The position numbers were made by a program, and so were the translations under genes. From Paulinella micropora (taxonomy: Eukaryota > Cercozoa > Imbricatea > Euglyphida), in NCBI GenBank assembly GCA_009731375.1, contig BJOX01000018.1:843084-870848 (forward strand): a stretch of 27,765 bases of DNA. Direction: 5' to 3'. The notes beneath the pieces were generated by a model. The model saw only the letters and a list, made by a program, of their open reading frames with translations. It did no database searches and was not told the DNA's origin. Shown here piece after piece: positions 23,786 to 27,765 of this stretch. Position 1 is the stretch's first letter. Every line of letters starts with the position of its first letter.

Positions 23786-24542
23786 CTTCTGCATTCCATC
23801 CGCGTGCCAGAGCTGCCAGGTGGCTGAAACGAACTCATACGAATGCTGCTTGGCCCAGTTATAGTTCGGCTGCCAAATTCGATGCGGAGGTGGGCCGTCC
23901 AAGGGCGCGTCTGGGTCAGGCCAGTTGCTCAGAATTTGGATCAGGGCCAGAGAAACCTTGAACCCTTCGGGTACCGTAGCATACTCTCCTATCCTCGCTG
24001 CCAGGTGCTGGCCCATCGCCACGAGTCTCCGCTGGAGTTCAGTGGACTCCTCACTCTGAAACTGGGGTACCGGGCCTTGCTTGCAGACGCCGTCGACGCC
24101 GTAAACATCTATCGTCCACTGGTTGGCTGTGGATCCCACCACTGGCTCTGTTATTTTTCCCGACCCCGGATGAATCATTGCGGCGGCTGTCTTCTGCAGC
24201 CATTGCAAATTTTCCTCGGTACCATAGTTATCTGGGAACAATCTGTACCCATGACGATATAGATGGAAGCCCTGTGTTTCCACACGATACAAACGCTTCC
24301 AGGTCATAGACAGGCTGCCACTGCAATATCGAACGTCGGGCATCATTCCATGCAATCTTCTGCTTGATCGCATCAGACAGGCTGTGCCTGTACCGGATAG
24401 GAACAACCGTTGTTTCACGATAGGCAACGTAATTGCCTTCATGCTTCGCATCTAGCTCCTTCCTGGTCGCACACACCGCCTTTTCCACTTTCGCACGAAT
24501 GCTCTGCAAACTTCCTTTCCAGCACGGTTCTTCAAAGAGCAC
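23786..24542 (-). CDS. Unrecognised protein, internal exon with one frame change
   Basis: After the acceptor at 24544-24543 the exon reads VLFEEPCWKGSLQSIRAKVE…YDLEAFVSCGNT. It continues in a second frame, from about 24275, as HGYRLFPDNYGTEENLQWLQ…WQLWHADGMQK, ending at a donor after 23786. The frame change is a one-base difference, either a sequencing error, a real mutation or an unseen tiny intron. The second part is rich in Trp/Pro/Gln and is well conserved in appearance, but I cannot assign a family. Confidence 0.6.
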
Positions 24543-24586
24543 CTGAGGGGGAGGTAGAGAGAGAGAGAGAGAGAANNNNNNNNNNA

Positions 24587-24618
<32 letters not shown>

Positions 24619-24663
24619 TAGAAGAGAGAGAGGCGAGAAAGAGAGAGAGAGAGAGAGTGAGAG

Positions 24664-24698
<35 letters not shown>

Positions 24699-24767
24699 TG
24701 ATGATGATGAGGAAGAAGAAGAAGAAGAAGAAGAAGAAGAAGAAGGAAGAAGAGGAAGAAGAAGAAT

Positions 24768-24807
<40 letters not shown>

Positions 24808-24935
24808 GAAAGAAAGAGAGAGAGAGAGAGAGAGAGAGGGAGGGAGGGAGGAAGAGAGAGAGAGAGAGAGAAAGAGAGTTCTGAGAGAGAGAGAGATGAT
24901 GATGATGATGATGAAGAAGAAGAAGAAGAAGAAGA

Positions 24936-24967
<32 letters not shown>

Positions 24968-25064
24968 AAGAGAAGAGGAAGAAAGAAAGAAAGAAAGAAA
25001 GAAGAGAGGGAGAGAGGGGGAGAGAGTGAGAAAGAGAGACAGAGAGAGAGAGAGAGAGAGCTCT

Positions 25065-25105
<41 letters not shown>

Positions 25106-25139
25106 TCTCAGAGAGAGAGAGAGAGAGAGATAGAGAAAC
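24543..25139. repeat. Intron made of GA/GAAA/GAA repeats, with a 10-N gap
   Basis: On the gene's strand this is (CT)n, (CTTT)n, (CTT)n and (ACT/CTA)n. The CT run forms an extreme polypyrimidine tract before the acceptor CCCCCTCAG. The minus-strand frame stays open through the whole intron as a Leu-Ser repeat, apart from the N gap of unknown true length. Confidence 0.85.
24576..24585. other. Assembly gap (10 N)
   Basis: A placeholder of 10 N inside the GA repeat. True length is unknown. Confidence 0.99.
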
Positions 25140-25302
25140 CTGAAGGTGCGCACGGCCATCCTTGTTGTATCGCACCTTGCAAAGCATTGCTGCCAGGCAG
25201 CGTAGAAGATCTGACGGCAAGGAACGGTCAGGCTGCAAAGACGATAGAATCCATGGGTACCTAGCACGCAACCATGAAGCACTTGACACACAGCGATGAT
25301 AT
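25140..25302 (-). CDS. Unrecognised protein, internal exon
   Basis: Exon YHRCVSSASWLRARYPWI…CKVRYNKDGRAHLQ, bounded by the acceptor TTGTAG (25304-25303) and the donor CAG|GTTTCT (25139). It joins in frame to the exon at 24542. The intron before it, 25343-25303, would be only 41 nt. Confidence 0.6.
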
Positions 25303-25343
25303 CTACAATGAGCAACCATTATTGCTTAGACTGAGGTGCTTAC

Positions 25344-26262
25344 TTGCAAAATGCCATGACCCATAGCGTCTTTTGGTCTTCGAGGCTCGGTCGGCTGACA
25401 CTTGATAGTGTATCGTGAGTCTCTCCCTGCCGTTTCTTCCTCCGCGTCTTCCCCATGCTGTTATCAGTCCCCTGGCCGCTCTTCCACGTCACCATAGCAG
25501 TCTGCCTGTTCCCCTCCTGCTCCTGCTCCTCATCATCCTGCTCCCCCTTCCCCCCCCCCCCCCCCCCCCCCCCCNNNNNNNNNNTATCAACCTCCTGCCC
25601 GCTCTTCGACTTCGTCCACGTCGTCTTCGTCTTCCCATCCTCCTCATTAATATCACTCTCGCACATCACATGATCCTGCTCATCATCCTCTTCGTTATCA
25701 CCCTCACCCTCCTCATCATCAACCTCCTCAACTCCACTTGTTGCTCCCTCATCCTCATCAATGACATCCCCAACCTCATTCTCATCATCCTCACCCTCAT
25801 CATCTTTATTATACCCCTCCTCATCGTCCTCCCCTTCTCCGCCTGTTGCTCGCTGCGTCTGCTGAACACCTTCATCTGTGTCAACAGGTACCCCCGGCTC
25901 CGCGGGGATAGTCTGATGGCCCGCTAATACAGTGCTCTCCAAGCTCGATTGCGCTTGGACCGGATCACCCACACTTGTTAATGAACTTGGTATCGTGCAT
26001 GCTGCACGACACACCGCAGCGAGGCAATCAAGGGAATCGGTGGTAGTTGCAGAATAGGACAAACCAGATGGCGATGGTGATGATGAAGAAGAAGAAGAAG
26101 AAGAAGAAGAAGAAGAAGAAGAAGAAGAAGAAGAAGAAGAAGAAGAAGAAGAAGAAGAAGAAAAAGAAGAAAAAGAAGAAGAAGAAGAAGAAGAAGAAGA
26201 AGAAGAAGAAGAAGAAGAAGAAGAAGAAGAAGCGGAAGTAGTAGTAGCAGTAGTAGTACTAA

Positions 26263-26303
<41 letters not shown>

Positions 26304-26351
26304 AAAGAAGCAGACGAAGACAATGAAGAGGGAGAGGAAGTAGACGTCGTG

Positions 26352-26388
<37 letters not shown>

Positions 26389-26975
26389 CTGTAGTAGCTG
26401 TAGTAGTAGTGGTAGTAGTAGTGGATGGGCATGCTGGAGACGGAGAGGGAACCAGCAATCGATCATTAGAGGGTGCAGGTGAAGCAGGATGAGCAGGAGG
26501 AGAAACATGGGACGAATCCAAAGAAAAGGGAGGAGGTCCAAGAGAAAACTCATAAGGGGACGACGGCGACGCAGGATAACCAGGAGAACCAAAGGGACTG
26601 CGGAGCGCTGTGGCAGACGGATTGCCATTGTCCTCAAATTGTAATTGTTGTCGTACACGTTGAATTACGTTCGCCACTATGTTGCAATCCACATCTGAAC
26701 ATCCCATGAATGCAAGTGATGTGTGCGACACGCTGTCTCGCTCGGTGGAAGTCCCGGTGGTAGTAGTAGTGGTGGTGGTAGTACTAGTAGGAGTAATATT
26801 ACAAGAAAAGGGTAAGGACGCAGACGGCAACGACGAAGAAGACGACACAGCCATTGAAGATGGGGAAGAGGGAGGGGAGGGGGACGACATGGGAGACGCA
26901 CAAGAGGGGGAAGAAGTTGAAGACGGAGGAGGAGAAGCAGATGGAAGCAAAGATGAAGAAGAAGAAGAAGAAGAA

Positions 26976-27006
<31 letters not shown>

Positions 27007-27149
27007 TAGTAGAAGAAGAAGAAGTCTCTCTCTTCCTCTTTCTCTCTTCTTCCTTTTTCTTCCTCTCTTCCTCGTTTTCTAATTGCATGTCAGGCGGAAG
27101 AGGTTTCACACGGTTGATTATTCCCGACACATATGAATCCATCGACCAC
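25344..27149 (-). CDS. Long Ser/Thr-rich and acidic low-complexity reading frame
   Basis: The frame is open for about 600 codons from the acceptor CCACAG (27152-27150). It starts WSMDSYVSGIINRVKPLPPD, with a Lys/Glu/Arg-rich stretch, then poly-Ser, Pro/Ser-rich, poly-Thr, a second poly-Ser over 60 residues long, and an acidic Glu/Asp-rich part before a 10-N gap at 25575-25584. Two complex islands suggest real coding: MGCSDVDCNIVANVIQRVRQ (about 26707-26648) and LDCLAAVCRAACTIPSSLTS (about 26025-25966). All repeats are trinucleotides. It could be a disordered nuclear regulator or linker. The link to the upstream SET-like exon is not phase-proven. Confidence 0.55.
25553..25584. other. C homopolymer and 10-N gap
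   Basis: A run of about 22 C ends in 10 N. It is typical of a sequencing stop. The acidic reading frame continues on both sides with frame uncertain. Confidence 0.95.
26085..26430. repeat. (GAA)n and (GTA)n trinucleotide arrays inside the reading frame
   Basis: About 150 nt of GAA (poly-Ser on the minus strand) followed by GTA/GTAGTG arrays (poly-Thr), with no frame break. Confidence 0.9.
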
Positions 27150-27152
27150 CTG

Positions 27153-27249
27153 TGGAAGAAGAAGAAGAAGAAGAAGAAGAAGAAGAAGAAGAAGAAGAAG
27201 AAGAAGAAGAAGAAGACGAAGAAGTAGTGGGAGTGGTGATAGTAGTAGC

Positions 27250-27295
<46 letters not shown>
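27153..27295. repeat. GAA and GTA trinucleotide arrays before an acceptor
   Basis: (GAA)n 27155-27213 and (GTA)n about 27236-27295. On the gene's strand the (CTT)n array lies immediately before the acceptor CCACAG and would serve as its polypyrimidine tract. The SET frame also reads through as poly-Thr then poly-Ser, so exon versus intron is unresolved. Confidence 0.8.
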
Positions 27296-27750
27296 ACCAC
27301 GACAGTGTTAGCAGTGTGGGATACTCCGTAGCACGTACACAAACCGCGCCACACTATCAGATCACTTGGAGACTTCAGGTTCAACGCCCTGGCCCCTGGA
27401 CTTTTTTCCTTTTCCAACAGGACTTTCAACTCGTGTTCGTACAGAAAGGTGATTTCCTGGTCTGCTTCAATGGTTCGGATGGCTATGATCTTAATCTCCC
27501 AGAGGCCCACCTGGAAAACAGCTGCTATGTCTTCTAAGCTCTCACTCTCGACTAATGGCAATAACGGTTTCAATAGTGTCCTGAACCGCCCCTCTTCTAC
27601 ATAGTTCCGTCGCTCCATGTAATGTCTGACATTCTTCACTTCCTTCTTGTCGTGAAAAATACCATACCTCGCATTTGCTTTACTGCAATGGTTTACATAT
27701 CGGATATGCTGCTGCGGAATAAAGATTACATTTCTGTAACCCCTCTTGCC
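27290..27750 (-). CDS. SET-domain-like exon, 5' end outside the window
   Basis: The frame reads RNVIFIPQQHIRYVNHCSKA, close to the R(F/Y)xNHSCxPN motif of SET methyltransferases. About 60 residues later comes GLWEIKIIAIRTIEADQEIT followed by FLYE, matching the SET C-terminal A.R.I..GEE(L/I)TF.Y strand. SET proteins methylate lysines on histones and other targets. A CxC (LCTC) appears downstream where a post-SET could lie. The Ser-Cys order in NHCS is swapped relative to NHSC. The N-terminal part of the domain is beyond the window. Moderate confidence. Confidence 0.55.
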
Positions 27751-27765
27751 CCCCCCCCCCCTGAC

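Noticed and set aside
26047-26241. Plus-strand poly-Lys frame
   Set aside because: Translation of (GAA)n. The opposite strand carries the long mixed-composition frame.

Overview
This is nuclear DNA of a eukaryote. Two spliced genes are recognisable, most introns are built largely of tetranucleotide microsatellites, and there are SINE-like repeats, a decayed LINE and assembly gaps (N runs at 20743-20837, 24576-24585, 25575-25584). The best preserved gene encodes an ABC1/UbiB/COQ8-family atypical kinase whose C-terminal half resembles plant and algal plastid ABC1K proteins. A photosynthetic protist or alga is therefore my best guess for the host, but this is inference only.

1-13032 (+ strand): one ABC1K gene. 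I can follow 24 exons with consistent phases and GT..AG borders, giving about 861 codons, in roughly 12.7 kb of DNA that is about 80% intron. The introns hold arrays of GTAT, GTAC, GCAT, CTAT, CTAC, GATT, GATA, ACAT and ATG. Two inverted copies of a tRNA-derived SINE with (ATT)n tails, a possible TRIM-like element and a 430-bp unique block also sit in or beside introns. Many introns carry short copies ('echoes') of the edge of the neighbouring exon. Several of these echoes differ from the exon mostly at third codon positions.

12481-20742: a 1.19-kb block (most of the last ABC1K exon plus 3' flank) is present twice in direct orientation, at 12481-13673 and 19547-20742. The copies are nearly identical, with one in-frame 3-nt indel noticed. 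Between them, on the minus strand, lies a 5'-truncated and mutated LINE-like element of about 5.9 kb. Its readable domain order is N-terminal region, RNase H, reverse transcriptase, CCH zinc finger, restriction-like endonuclease. RNase H upstream of RT is the reverse of the usual LINE order.

20838-21787: gap edge and AT-rich intergenic DNA with a 26-bp hairpin.

21788-27765 (- strand, convergent with ABC1K): one or more spliced genes. The 5' end, cut by the window edge, looks like a SET domain. It is followed by a very long Ser/Thr/acidic low-complexity reading frame and then several exons of a protein I do not recognise. Exon borders are clear for about half of this region. A 28-bp tandem duplication and at least one other frame break interrupt the 3' part. 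Repeats in this reading frame are trinucleotides, unlike the tetranucleotides of the ABC1K introns.
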